Below are positions 11,865 to 23,301 of a DNA stretch of 64,000 nt, piece by piece (within the stretch, counting starts at the first letter, position 1; each line of letters begins with the position of its first letter). A model generated the notes under the pieces. The model saw only the letters and a program-made list of their open reading frames with translations, was not told where the DNA came from and did no database searches. The DNA lies in the NCBI GenBank assembly GCA_033977485.1, contig CM066995.1:48483162-48547161 (forward strand), written 5' to 3'. The position numbers were made by a program, and so were the translations under genes. This DNA comes from Hydrangea macrophylla. Its lineage: Eukaryota > Streptophyta > Magnoliopsida > Cornales > Hydrangeaceae.

Positions 11865-12396
11865 GGTGGCGGGAGCGGGATAGAGTCAGAGGAGGAGCCC
11901 CTGAAATGTGTGACCCGTCAAACTCGAGGCCGGGGCCGTGGTAGACCACACATATTATCTATTTTATTTTTTGAATGTTTTGGAGAGATCATGCACACAT
12001 TTAGATGACTGTATATATTCATACACTTTATTTTAATGATGGCTATAAGATAGCCGGGGTTGGATAGGCATTCGCACATACTTTATTTCCTGAATACTTT
12101 TATATCGTGATCATCGCTCGGTTTTGCATTTCATTATTACTGCTTTTTCTTTTTCTTTTTCTATTACTTCTTGCGACGACCATGGTTTGGTCCTTTTATT
12201 ATCACTTTTTATGACTTCTTCGAATGTTATTGCTTTTATTATTTCCTTATATGAATGAATGAGTGAATGAATGAATGTGACCATAGCTTGGTCTTGTTGC
12301 ACGTGCTGCATGATGCGCACGCTTTATTGTTTATATTCAGTTTTCTATTGCAGGTGGGCTGAAATGGTTACAAACAGGTTCTGGCCAAAATAAAAC
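11865..12396 (+). other. Spacer and probable 3'UTR of the antisense PMD gene
   Basis: AT-rich, with no ORF I would call. A frame after the TGA at 11862-11864 continues with acidic and RGRGRGRP-like residues to about 11950, so the original stop may have been later. Confidence 0.45.
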
Positions 12397-12530
12397 TCCA
12401 AATGGCACTCGATTAGGCCTCTGCGGCACTCGTTGATTGCCGCTGCGGCAATCAACGACTACCGCACCGGCATTCCCGGACTGCCGCACGGCACTTTCTT
12501 GAGTGTCGTTATACTTTATTGAATGTCGCC
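12397..12530 (+). promoter_or_regulatory. CGGCA/TGCCG motif cluster upstream of the second antisense gene
   Basis: CGGCACTCG, TTGCCGCTGCGGCAA, CCGGCATTCCCGGACTGCCG and further half-sites occur within 130 bp and end about 25 bp before a TATA-like box. The motif is shared with the B LTR and with 8710-8875. Confidence 0.5.
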
Positions 12531-12553
12531 CTGTACTCTGGGCAGATCCACTT

Positions 12554-12565
12554 CTATTTATATCC
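12554..12565 (+). promoter_or_regulatory. TATA box of the second antisense gene
   Basis: CTATTTATATCC lies about 60 bp upstream of the ATG at 12621 and just after the CGGCA cluster, a normal plant core-promoter spacing. Confidence 0.55.
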
Positions 12566-12620
12566 TTCTCTCTTCAAAACTCCACAAAACACTTTCTTCT
12601 TTCATTCTTTCCTCTTCCAA

Positions 12621-13715
12621 ATGGCCCCCATTAGCTCCCAAATTCTTTTCCCATGGATGGATACCCTCTCTGGTATTGATAAGCTGAATTTTGAGTGTTT
12701 CAGACTAAACGATCTCTTCTCCTTCCGTCGAATGTTTTTGAATGAAGGCTTGCTTCGAGCTGCGATTCAGTGTTGGGATCCCTCCCTTCATGTCTTCCGC
12801 TTTAGTTCCCATGAGGTCTGCCCTTTATTTAAGAAATTCAGCGCTACTCTCCATACCGACCCTTTCGTGGATCTGATAGTTCCCTTGGTGCAGGCGGGTT
12901 ACGTTCACGAATTGGCCACCCTACTCCACATATCCTGTAATGCTGCGAGCTCTTTTATATGCGACAGGCAGATTGACTTTGAGCGACTTTTCTCCGTGTA
13001 TGCCCCCATGGGGGATCCTTATGATGACGGATATTAGATTATCCGGCGTAGTGCATTATCGATTGCCATGCTATCTTACTTCCTCTTCCAATCATCTTTT
13101 GAAATTCTCATACCCATTACATGTGGTCTGCGGGAGATGAAGAGTGCAGTCATGCTAGTTCTTGGCGAGACCTTGATAGGTTTGGATCGAGCTTATGCCA
13201 CCGGGGCCATGTTATCTATGGGAGCCCCCTTCGTCCTATAGATTTGGCTCATAGAGCGCTTGGACCTCTTCGTGCATCCTTCACACCTTCGTGGGTCTCT
13301 TCCCCATGATTGCATTGAGGTTCACCATTTGTTTCGCTCGGATGACGCGTAGCTTAATTAGCTCAGAAACCCTTCTCCTGGTGATATTTGCTGGTTTTGC
13401 CCAGATTGGACTTACCGCTCTGTTGCAGTGCGGCTTCCCGGGAAGCCCAGTATATGGTTGCCTGGTTTGCACGCTACTAGTTTCTACATTCCTGGCTGGG
13501 TGGTCCGTCAGTTTGGATTAGTTCCGGATGTTACTGAAGATATTGCTTTGGATTTCACGAGGAGCTCGATCATACGTTCCTCTACTATGAGGGCTTTTGT
13601 TGAGGCTTGGCATGACAGGGTAGCTGCTCCCTTTCGGAGGATTCCTGCTTTGGTCGTTCCTACTGCTGAGTACCCCTCGCAGATTCAGACCCTAGTTGAG
13701 AGATTGACTTCATAG
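12621..13715 (+). pseudogene. DUF7745-like gene, antisense within element B, broken
   Basis: The start at 12621 (ATGGCCCCC) is chosen because a TATA box and leader precede it; an in-frame upstream start would lie in the promoter. The frame gives LNFECFRLNDLFSF, then NEGLLRAAIQCWDPSLHVF and EVCPLFKKFSATL. This pattern (an early block, then a WDP...F block, then a PTxEE-like block) resembles the DUF7745 proteins common in plant retroelements. The same frame runs on to 13715 and ends in ...YPSQIQTLVERLTS. Stops interrupt it at 13035-13037, about 13239 and about 13350. No introns are needed. Its role is unknown. The family call is by eye and moderately sure. Confidence 0.65.
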
Positions 13716-14055
13716 ACATTCATAGATAAAAGCAAGACAGGGCGAAGCTTTATTTTTACAAAATTTTAGACGGATCCTGTCTATTTTCTTGTGCATCTGA
13801 ATGTGATGTTCTTATTTCATTTCCAAAAAATGTTTTTATGTTTAAGAAAAAAAAGCGTGCTCTAGCATGTTTAATCAATGTATTCACTCTTTCAGTTTAT
13901 CTTTAAGTTATGAAAATCCTCCTTTCAAAATCTCTTTCCAGCTTTTGTTACTTTGGTTTAAATCCTTTCTTGAAGCTTTAATCATCCTATACCATGAATC
14001 CTCATTTGTTCTTTTATATTACTTATTTTGACGACCAAGAGATCCAGAGATGGGT
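13716..14055. other. Spacer between antisense gene 2 and integrase
   Basis: AT-rich with no recognised gene. The integrase C-terminal domain that should be encoded here on the minus strand is missing, so this is where pol and the antisense block were joined. Confidence 0.5.
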
Positions 14056-14720
14056 TTAGACATTCTCTGGGAAGTCCTTATACGTATCTGTCATTTTTTC
14101 CAAGATCACCTTGACATTCTTATTTGCTGCTTCCACTGCTCCATTTGTTTGTGGCCTATATAGAGATGACTGGTGGCGAGTGATCTTATACTTCTCCAAG
14201 AGCGGGATGACCTCTCCTTGGAAGTGACTACCATGGTCGGAGATGAACTCATTTGGGACTCCATATCTACAGATTGTGTTCTTCTCAATGAAACTCACCG
14301 CATCTTTGGCTTTCAAAGTCGCATACGAGGCCGCCTCTACCCATTTGGTAAAATAATCAATTGCCACAATTATGTATCGGTGGCCATTGGAGGCTTTTAG
14401 GACTATCTCACCAATGATATCGATTCCCCACACGAAAAAAGGCCAGGGCGTGGTCATACTATAGAGCTGCGACAGCGGGGTGTGCATTAGATTTGCATGG
14501 ATTTGGCATTTATGGCACCTTCTGACATAATCACAACAGTCTTTATCCAAAGTCATCCAGTAGTACCCCTGTAAGATGATCTTCTTTCCTAGCATGTGCC
14601 CATTCATGTGGGGCCCATATACCCCTTCGTGTATTTTCTCCATCATTCTCTTAGCTTCTCTCCCATACAGACACTCCAGATTATACCCGGTGTAGGATTT
14701 CTTCCATAGCTTATCCGCAT
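14056..14720 (-). pseudogene. Integrase of element B (truncated)
   Basis: Integrase joins element cDNA to target DNA. The minus strand shows the zinc-binding N-terminus (IHEGVYGPHMNGH and CHKCQ) and the DDE core with WGIDIIGE...DYFTKWVEA, ISDHGSHFQG and the PQTNGAVEAANKN block with Glu. The frame stops right after TYKDFPENV, so the C-terminal part usual for Tat integrases is missing. A stop near 14720 separates it from the RNase H upstream. Non-functional as it stands. Confidence 0.88.
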
Positions 14721-14723
14721 AAG

Positions 14724-15330
14724 TTACAAATTAGGCGGAGAACCTTCGGATTGCCTTTCTGTCCTTCTCTGAAGCTCCCTCAGGGTATTGTCCTTTCTTT
14801 GTGAAATTCCAAACATCGTGTACCAAGATAACTCATTTCCCTCCTCTATCATTGCAATCATCTCGAATGAAGGTTGGTTTCTGATTTCTACGGACAATGG
14901 TATCATGGTGACTCCCGCAGGGATTTGTATCATTGAGGCCAAGGTCGCTAGGGAATCAGCCAACTGGTTCTTTTCACGGGGAAGGTAGTGGAATGATATT
15001 TCTTTGAACTGTACTTTTAGGCTCTCTAGGTAGTCATGGTAAGGCCTCAATTTCTCATGCTTTACCCTCCAATCACCTGGCACTTGGGATATGATCAAGT
15101 TAGAGTCCCCGAAGACATCGATCCTTCCAACTTTTAGGGCTAAGGCTGCTTCCATCTCAATTATGCATGCTTCGTATTCTGCGGTGTTATTAGTCGAGTC
15201 ATACCTGAGTTTGACAACCAGTGAGGTGGGGTTCCATCAGGTGCTGTTAGAATGACTCCAACCCCGTAGCCCAATTGGTTGGCGGTCCCGTCGAAATACA
15301 TCTTCCACATATCCTCCTTCAACTCCATTA
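14724..15330 (-). pseudogene. Second RNase H (aRH type) of element B
   Basis: Minus-strand residues MYFDGTANQLGYGVGV, then DVFGDSNLIISQV and REKNQLADSLATLAS show the Asp residues of an RNase H fold. Its position after the RT-linked RNase H and before integrase marks the extra RNase H (aRH) of some Tat groups. The reading frame shifts at about 15160-15240 and the junction to integrase carries a stop. Expected role: removal of RNA from RNA-DNA hybrids during reverse transcription. Confidence 0.78.
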
Positions 15331-17437
15331 CCCCTTCGTCGGGAACTTGAACTCCCCTTTCTCCTCAGATTCTATAGCAAGGTCGGCTAGGTATTCAGTA
15401 ACGGCTCTTCCTTTAACAGATTTAGAAGTGACATATCTGATATTTAATTCGGACAACATCATGGTCCAACGGGAAATTCTACTGGTCAAGAGGGGCTTTT
15501 CGAATAGGTATTTGAGTGGGTCCATTCGGGAGATTAGGACAACGGGAAAGGCTAACATGTAATGCCTGAGGCGACAGGTACACCAGACTAGGGCCCAACA
15601 GGCTTTCTATAAGGGTGAGTATTTTAGTTCGTATTCGGTTATCCTCTTGCTCAAATAATAAATAGCTTTTTCTACATGCCCCTCTTCCCCTTCTTGGGCC
15701 AACATACACCCCATTGAATCCTCGGACACAGAAAGGTACAATAATAAAGGCCTCCCAGGTGAGGGTGGTGACAGGATAGGTGGGTTTTGGAGGTAGGTTT
15801 TGATTTTATCAAAGGTTTGTTGACACAGGGTATCCCATTCAAACTTTTCTCCTTTTTTGAGTAACCTGAACAAAGGGTCGCGGGTTAGGGTGAGCTTTGA
15901 GATGAAATAGCTTATGAACTGTATTCTACCCTGAAATCCCCTTAGCTCTTTTTCATTCTTGGCCGGCTGCATTTTGACTATGGCCATTATCTTGGTCGGG
16001 TGCACCTCTATCCCTCTCTGAGTGATGAGGAATCCTAACAGCTTCCCAGTGGTGACCCCGAAGGTGCATTTTTGTGGGTTCAACCTCATTTTGAATTCCC
16101 TCAACCTCCTGAAGAATTTCTCAATGCCCTTAAATGTCCTCCTCTATCCTTACATTTTACAATCATATCGTCTACATACACCTCTACCTCCTTATGTATC
16201 ATGTCGTGCAATAATGTAGTAGCGGCTCGCTGATATGTCACCCCTGCATTTTTTAGCCCGAATGGCATCACCCTATAGCAATAAGTTCCCCATGGTGTGA
16301 TAAAGGTGGTTTTCTCCCTATCCTCGGGCGCCATTAGAATCTGGTTGTACCCGAAGAACCTATCCATGAAGGACAGAAGCTCATGCCTGGCGGTGTTATC
16401 AATGAGGACATCGATATGTGTTAAAGGGAAATCATCTTTAGGGCTTGATTTGTTTAGGTCCCAGAAATCAACACAAACCCTAACACGACCATTCTTTTAC
16501 GGGACAGGCACTATATTGGCGATCCATTCTGGGTACTTGATGACGATTAAGAATCCAACTCTTAACTGCTTTTCAACTTCCTCTTTGACTTTGAGTGCCC
16601 ATTCAGGCCTTATTCGCTTTAATTTTTGTTTTACAGGTTTTGAATTGGGGAAGACGGGGATGTGGTGTTGGACTATTTTTGGATCAATGCTTGGCATATC
16701 ATTATAAGACCACGCAAAAACATCTTTGAATTCACTTAATAGTTTGATTAATTCTTCGCTTTCTTCTTTGCCATTTTGAGGATTATTTTCATTTCCTAGA
16801 TTAATTGCTACAGTGTCCTCAATGATTTTACATGTAGATTCTTTTTCTTTTTCAATTAATTTTTGCAATTCAATGGGTATTTCATGATCATCACATTCAT
16901 CACATTCATTAAGCGCATTCGAGTAGGCATAATTAGTCATGTTTTTATTGATTTTCTTTGGAGTGATTACAATAGACATGGAAATTGAAAGACGCCTCAT
17001 TTGGGCCATTACAGACTCTGGGTGTGGGGGATACCTATCACTAAACTCAAAAACCCACTCCTTCTTGCTTTCTCCTCCCAGATCGGTGATGAAGCATTCT
17101 TCCAGATCCCCTGTCTTGGTAATTTCCTCCATATCTTCTTTCCCGGGTCCTCCTTTGTCGGTCTTCTCCTGATCTTCCCAATTTTCCTCACTCTCGGCTT
17201 CCTCCTCTACCAGACCTTCAATGTATTCATCTTCAGCCTTTCCATGACCCGCTTTCATAACTTCTGTGCTCCCGCTCCCTTCGCCCAACAGATCTTTCAT
17301 GACCAAGCCATCTAGTGCACCAATCCAATCCTTGGCAGTAACCGACTTAAAAGGCATCTGCAAGTATGGATCTTCATACGCAGAGAACTCATGGGGGAAG
17401 AAGATCTCAAACCCTTGCTTCAAACACTTATCTTTCT
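15331..17437 (-). pseudogene. pol: Reverse transcriptase and RNase H of element B, with N-terminal linker
   Basis: From 17437 down, a 308-codon open stretch encodes an acidic linker and then the RT entry (IDPKIVQHHIPVF, KVKEEVEKQLRVGFL, YPEWIANIVPVP). A stop at 16497-16499 replaces a Lys before NGRVRVCVDFWDLNK. RT continues with FFGYNQILMAPED, VMPFGLKNAGVTYQ and the catalytic YVDDM. Then come the thumb (LNPQKCTFGV) and the RNase H part (LLLYLSVSEDSMGCMLAQE). Stops and shifts near 16101, 15607 and 15558 break it. The 5' side is cut from the protease by the insertion of G. Confidence 0.88.
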
Positions 17438-18149
17438 GATCCTATCACGCCCCGGAACAGCAAAAATAGAGAAAGATAAATTTCCTTTTTGGGTCCAAAG
17501 GCAGCGACGGGTGAAGTCACATGATTGTCCACACCACGTAGTGCTAAGCAACAAGAAGTAATAGTGTAACAAGAATGTAATCTAGGTTCTAATCACAATG
17601 TAACATAAAGTCAACAGAATTTACTAACTATTTACACATCAGAGTCTCGAATCAAATGTAACACAGCAGAAGTACAAATGTCACGACAATATTTGCCTGA
17701 CTACAAAAGGGTTCTAAAATAGTAAAGACAATTAACTACAATTCTAGTCTAGTCTTCAGTTGGCGTAAAGGTAGTCCTCAGCGTAGTAGTCTTCTTCGGT
17801 CTGACCTCTATCAAGGTAGTTATTAGCAGGGACATCACAACCGGCATCATAGTCCTCGCCTGCAGGTCCTCTACCTGTATAGTCATAACCAGGGTGCGCT
17901 GGAACATAGAAATGTCCAGCGGCATAAACGCCGTCAGCTTAATGAAAGCTAAGTGAGTTAGATACTAACAGGGTATCAACTATTGAAGTTATTACAAGTT
18001 ATAACACGATAATCATTATATTCAGTGAGGGTAACTCCTTTAAATCAAACCGATTATCCAATTACTAATGTCTTACTCATTTTAAGACCGATAACACGTC
18101 TTGATAGGGGAACAGACTCGACAGTAGTTCAACTCTATAAATACACCAT

Positions 18150-18475
18150 TGATCATCCACCGCTTTGAAGAACATATGCACAGTCCACCGCATGTCATGG
18201 ATACCACGTTAGTCCATCCCCCGCTTTTAAGAACATATGCACAGTCCACCGCATGTCAGGGATATAACGCTTTAAGCAATAGTACATCATCATATGCCAC
18301 GACTTAGCGACGTCTAGCAGTGATCACGGTCCACCGCAGCCGTAGACACCTTCGTCTATCTAACGCTTTTAAGAACATATGATTAGATCATCTGGCTATC
18401 TTAGGGCAAATGGTCCGGTTCACCGCAAGTCATAGACACCTTCGTCTGTCTACCACTTTTAAGAACATATGATCG
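18150..18475. repeat. Short tandem blocks in G LTR (CCACCGC ... AAGAACATATG)
   Basis: Blocks containing CCACCGC(A/T), CTTTTAAGAACATATG and CATAGACACCTTCGTC recur five or six times at irregular 50-120 bp spacing. The 5' LTR has the same series at 25550-25862. Function unknown. Confidence 0.65.
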
Positions 18476-18788
18476 ACCAAAGACCGCCCACGCAAGGTTC
18501 CCGAATCTTAGCAAACCTACTTAAGTTCAACTCTATCACCGATAGATGACAATCCCAATCCCAATGTGGCCTGACTACTCTGAATGAAATGAACGATGAC
18601 TCCAAAGGATTTACAACTATTACGTTATCTACCATCACAACATTATTCGTTAATCTTATCGTTATTACGATCCTACGTTGCATTAACTCATCATCACATC
18701 TATATTACAATAATAAAGCATGCTGGGAAATACTGAACAGTAAAGAAACAACTAACAGTTATCATAAGAAAACGGTATTCTGAAACTT

Positions 18789-18954
18789 CCAATCGATTGG
18801 TAAAAGGTTCAATTGATTGGTATAAAGTACTATCAATCGATTGGAAAAAGGTTCAATCGATTGGATCATAATCCATGCCAATCGATTGCATAAAGTGTCA
18901 ATCGATTGGGACCTGAAAGATGTCAATCGATTGGTAATAGGTTCAATCGATTGG
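18789..18954. promoter_or_regulatory. Array of eight CAATCGATTGG palindromes, downstream of TATA, G 3' LTR
   Basis: Sites start at 18790, 18810, 18834, 18854, 18879, 18899, 18924 and 18944. The steps are 20, 24, 20, 25, 20, 25 and 20 bp, so the sites form four pairs with a pair period of 44-45 bp. The full site CCAATCGATTGG is a perfect palindrome. Copy 2 has CAATTGATTGG. The array lies about 400-570 bp downstream of the TATA box on the element strand, in the part expected to be transcribed. Confidence 0.9.
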
Positions 18955-19423
18955 AACTTCGTCTTCTTCATAGTGAAGACTGTCCACCAACATATAAACG
19001 GGAATACATGGTTTATTCTCCATTTCTTCATTTAAACAAGTGATAACATCAATGACAAGTTACCCAGTGAGTTTAGAACTCACCTTAGGAGTCTAGGGTG
19101 TGTGTGGGAATGAGTATTGAAGCTTGGAGCTTCAATGGTGGCTCCTCTCTCTCTCCTCTGCTCTGTCTCTCCTCTGTCTTCTTCTTTCTTCTTCTTCTTT
19201 CTTCTCTCAATCCTTAGATGTGTGTGTGGGTGTATGTATATATATATGTGTGTGTATATATATGAGTGTATAAATATATAAACATACACACACACTCCCT
19301 CTCTCCTCTCTCCTCTCTGATTTTTCTAAAAAGAAAAATGCAGGAAAAGGGCTCATATATATAGGGAGAAAGTGTTCACGTGGACAAACCCCAGCCAGAG
19401 CAAAAGAATCTGCCCAGCTGCTT

Positions 19424-19541
19424 CCAATCGATTGGTAAAAGAGTCAATCGATTGGTATAAGCAATCGATTGGTATAAAGTTCGATCGATTGGTATTAGGT
19501 ATTAATGCTCCAATCGATTGATAAAAGTGTCAATCGATTAG
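19424..19541. promoter_or_regulatory. Array of six CAATCGATTGG palindromes, upstream of TATA, G 3' LTR
   Basis: Sites start at 19425, 19445, 19462, 19482, 19511 and 19531, with steps of 20, 17, 20, 29 and 20 bp. The array begins about 60 bp upstream of the TATA box at 19355-19363 on the element strand, a typical enhancer position. Confidence 0.88.
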
Positions 19542-19694
19542 TATCCAAATTATACCAAAGGTAAGGCCAAGCTCATACAAGTATTAGAAGAAACACACAG
19601 GTCTTATTCACATAATATATAACAGAAATACAGGGTGTTACATCATCCACTACCTATTAAAGATTTCGTCCCCGAAATCCGAAGTAAGTAGGGT

Positions 19695-20575
19695 TCAAAA
19701 CAAAAATGGAAACTTCTCTCGCATCTCCGACTCTAATTCCCATGAAGCTTCTCCTTCGTCGTGGTGCTTCCACTGAATCTTCACTAGCGGAATGTCCTTG
19801 TTTCTGAGCTTTTTCACTCCTCGGTCTAGAATACGCACTGGTCCTTCGTTGTATGTCACGTTCTCGTTCACCTCGATATCTTCAAAACTGATCTCGTGCG
19901 CTGGATTGTGGGTACATTTCCTGAACATACTGATGTGGAAAACGTTGTGCACTCCTGACATCTTCGGCGGCAATGCAAGTCGATAAGCAACCTTCCTAAC
20001 ACGTTCTAGGATCTCAAATGGTCCAATGAATCGCGGCGACAACTTGCCTCTCTTCTGTCCGAATCTGACGATACCTCGAACTGGCGAGACTTTGGGTAGT
20101 ACATGATCTCCAACTGAAAACTCTAGATCTTTCCGTCGCTTGTCGGCATAGCTCTTGTGTTTGGATTACGCTGTCTTCATCTTTTCTCGTACAATCTGGA
20201 TCTTCTCGCTGGTTTCTCAAATCATCTCAGGCCCAAGTAGTTGAGTATCTCCGACTTCGGCCCAACATAGCGGCGATCGGCAAGGTCTTCCATACAAAGC
20301 TTCAAACGGTGCCATCCCTATGCTCGTGTGGTAGCTGTTGTTGTAGGCAAACTCGATCAAAGGTAGATGCGTCTCACATGAACTCTCGAATTCAATGACA
20401 CAGGCTCGCAACATATCCTCCATCACTTGATTGGCTTGTTCTGTCTGACCGTCTGTCTGTGGATGAAAGGCCGAACTTAAGTTCAATGAAGTTCCCATTG
20501 TTGTCTGAAGGCTCTTCCAGAATTTTGCAGTGAAGCGTGAATCTCGATCTGAAACTATTGAGACAGGTACCTTAA
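19695..20575 (-). pseudogene. Integrase C-terminal half with chromodomain, element G
   Basis: The frame carries [15 protein letters not shown] (second Asp of DDE), then [20 protein letters not shown] with Glu, then GPFEILERVRKVAYRLALP. The chromodomain follows (PVRILDRGVKKLRNKDIP, IQWKHHDEGEASWELE). Chromodomains direct integration toward particular chromatin. The zinc finger and first catalytic Asp are absent, because a deletion joins this part directly to RNase H at about 20571-20577. Further stops or shifts occur at 20217 and 20170. Confidence 0.9.
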
Positions 20576-22267
20576 ACTCTTATGATCTGAGAAAAAGTCA
20601 AACTTTTCTCCATACAAATAGTGTCTCCAAATCTTCAGGGCGAACACGATTACAGCTAGTTCCAAGTGGTGCGTCAGATAGTTCTTCTCATGCGGCTTCA
20701 ATTGTCTCGATCCGTATGCGATGACATTCCCCTCTTGCATTAGCACACAACCTTGGTGTGATGCATCACTGTAGATTATGAATTGTTCACCACTCTTAGG
20801 TATCGCAAGCACGGGTGCTGAGGTTAGTCTCTCTTTCAATTCCCGAAATGCATCCACATCTTTATCAGTCCATTCATACTTCGTCTCCTTCCTAGTCAGG
20901 CTCATCAAAGGTCCTGCGATCTTGGAGAATCCTTCCACAAATCTCCGATAATACCCAGGCAATCCAAGAAAACTCCTAACTTCGGTCGCATTGGTTGGTC
21001 TGTTCCAGCTCAAGACTGCATCGATCTTAGATGAGTCTACGGAAATCCCATCCTGTGATATCATATGTCCTAGGAATTTAACTTCCTGAAGCCAGAATTC
21101 ACATTTGCTGAATTTCGTATATAGACTATTGTCTCTGAGAGTCTGTAAACCAATTTGCAGATGCTTTTTATGTTCTTCTTCAGTCCTTGAATAAATTAGA
21201 ATGTCGTCAATGAATACTATAATGAATTGATCCAGATAGGGTCTGAATACTCTACTCATTAGGTCCATGAATACTACCGGGGCATTAGTCAATCCAAAAG
21301 ACATCACTAGAAACTCATAGTGTCCATGTCTTGTCCTGAAGGCAGTTTTCGGTATATCTTTCGGTCGAACTAGCAATTGATGGTATCTTGAACGCAAATC
21401 AATTTTTTAGAATAGCCTTGATCCTTGTAGTTGATCGAACAGGTCATCTATCCAGGGAAGTGGATACCTATTCTTGATTGTGACCTTATTTAGTTCCCTA
21501 TAGTCGATACAGAGTCATAGCTCTCCGTCCTTCTTTTTCACAAATAGAATTGGTGCTCCCTAAGGTGACGTACTCGGGCAAACAAAACCTAAGTCTTCAA
21601 GTTCCCGAACTTGCTTCTTCAATTCTAGCATTTCTGTTGGCGCCATCCGATACGGGGTCTTGGAAATTGGAAACATTCCGGGTGCTAACTCAATGCAGAA
21701 GTCTATCTCTCTCTTCGGTGGAAGTCGTGAGATACTTCGGAATACATCTTCAAAGTATTGAATAACGGGGATCTGGTTGATAGTATGCTCCGTGCTTGAA
21801 GTCTTAATCATGGCTAGGCAGCTCGTGATAAACATGTCGCTCAACGGTTGGCACTGAAATCTGATCTGCGGGTAACCAGGCGTCAAAAAGACAATGGTCT
21901 GACTAACACAATCCAGGTTAGCACCATACTTGGTAAGCCAATCCATTCCTAGGATCACGTCGAACTCAGAGATTGACAAGACTATCAAGTCTGCCGGGAG
22001 ATTTCTATCCTCTAGTGTCAAGGGACAATCCTTGCACACCTTACCGAACTTAATGGATACACCCAAGGGTGAAATGGCATTAAGGGTCGACTCAAGTGGT
22101 AAGGGTACCAAACCCAAATCACGCACCATCTTAATAGCTATGAAAGAATGAGCTGCACCGGTATCAAACAAAGCTCTAACTTGACAGTGAAATAAAATGA
22201 GTGTACCTTCCAAGTTCTGCTGTTCCTCAGCATTATACCCTGCATTGTCAGGGATGATGGCATTCAC
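20576..22267 (-). pseudogene. pol: Protease, reverse transcriptase and partial RNase H, element G
   Basis: The protease has ALFDTGAAHSFI and DVILGMDWL. RT begins with FRSISRLPPKREIDFCIEL and KKQVRELEDLGFVCPS. A stop at 21560-21562 and a broken stretch to 21400 interrupt it. It then continues with [14 protein letters not shown], catalytic [11 protein letters not shown], the thumb, and RNase H with [15 protein letters not shown] and [15 protein letters not shown]. RNase H ends at DHKSLRYL, where the deletion to integrase begins. The order and residues are those of a Tekay-type chromovirus. Confidence 0.92.
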
Positions 22268-23301
22268 CCTAACCTATCCTTGCTGTCCTTACTGTCCCTG
22301 AGCAGGCGCTCCATAGAAGCCTCCACGTGGTGCTCGACAATCCTTGCTCATGTGACCAGGCTTGTTACAGTTGCGGCAGACGAGGTCATTACGGCGGTTG
22401 GTCTTGGGGACTGTGTAATGCCTTGTAATATGTCCGGGCACTCCACAGTTGAAACATCCATCAGTGTTTTGTCGCTGGGCGGCGGGCGGTGCCTGAGGTG
22501 GTCCTCGCTGTTGATTCTACTGTCGAGGAAAATTAGCTTGGGGCTTCCTTGTCCCATCCCATGTGCGCTTGGTTCCCTGATAGTTGTTGGCCTGGGGTTT
22601 CCATCCCTGATTGTTCCTTGATGATTGCGCGGGAAAGTTTCTTGGTTGGAAGGTCCTGGGTGGAGGTTGATTCGCTTATGGTCCTTGCATAGAGTAAGCA
22701 TCCTTTTTCCAAACTTGAAGCAAGACGGATAATTCCTTCAAATGACTGGCCCAGATGACCTATCATCATGTGCCGGAGGTGTGGGTTGAGTCCTTGGTGG
22801 AATCGCTTGACCCTCTTGGCGGGGGTGTCTATCATATGCATAGCGAAATGGGAAAGTCGCTTGAATTGTGTAGTATACTCCCTGACTGTCCAGTTTCCTT
22901 GGGTTAGACTCAGGAAATTCCTCTCTTGTTGGTCCCTTTTGTCCTCAGGGAAATACTTCTCGAGAAATCGAGTCTTGAATGCTTCCCAAGGAATTCTCCT
23001 TGCAGCGTCAATCCCAATCGTGGCTCTCACGGCCTCCCACCAGTCCGTGGCGGAGTAAGTCAGTTGAAATGCGGGTAAAGATTAGCTCCAACTCTTGTAT
23101 CCATTACTCTGCTTTCCAGGACTCTGCCATGCCGTCGAACTTCTCAGGTTATAGGCCACGAAATCGTTCCAACAGCTTATCGCCTATTTGCCTCGGAGGG
23201 ACAATGTGGTTGTTGCCATTGTTGTTGGTGGCATGATTGTAGGTATCGCCGATGTACTCCATCCGTTGCATGAAGGCTTCGAAGACTCCAGTTGGGTCCA
23301 T
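22268..23301 (-). pseudogene. gag: Gag of element G with zinc knuckle
   Basis: The likely start is the ATG at 23299-23301 (MDPTGVFEAFMQRMEYIGD). The core shows WEAFKTRFLEKYFPED, then GNWTVREYTTQFKRLSHF and FHQGLNPHLRHMM, standard for chromovirus Gag. The CCHC knuckle appears as CRNCNKPGHMSKDC in a second frame. Stops (one after FRGL, one near 23080) and a frame change at about 22530 break it. Confidence 0.88.

Larger units (their letters stand above)
17443..19642 (-). repeat. 3' LTR of element G (2200 bp)
   Basis: On the element strand it starts TGTAACACC and ends GGGGCGTGATA (mutated from the TGACA end kept in the other LTR). A TATA box is at 19355-19363. Two arrays of CAATCGATTGG sites lie upstream (19424-19541) and downstream (18789-18954) of it. 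CA/TA microsatellite-like sequence is at 19213-19300. A tandem family of CCACCGC...TTTTAAGAACATATG blocks occurs at 18150-18475. Confidence 0.92.

Noticed and set aside
18841..19031. Small ORFs over the CAATCGATTGG array in G
   Set aside because: Repeat-driven open frames in an LTR, seen in both strands and both LTR copies.
19213..19300. CA/TA-rich tract as an origin or special structure
   Set aside because: Ordinary microsatellite-like sequence in the LTR, present in both copies with length changes.
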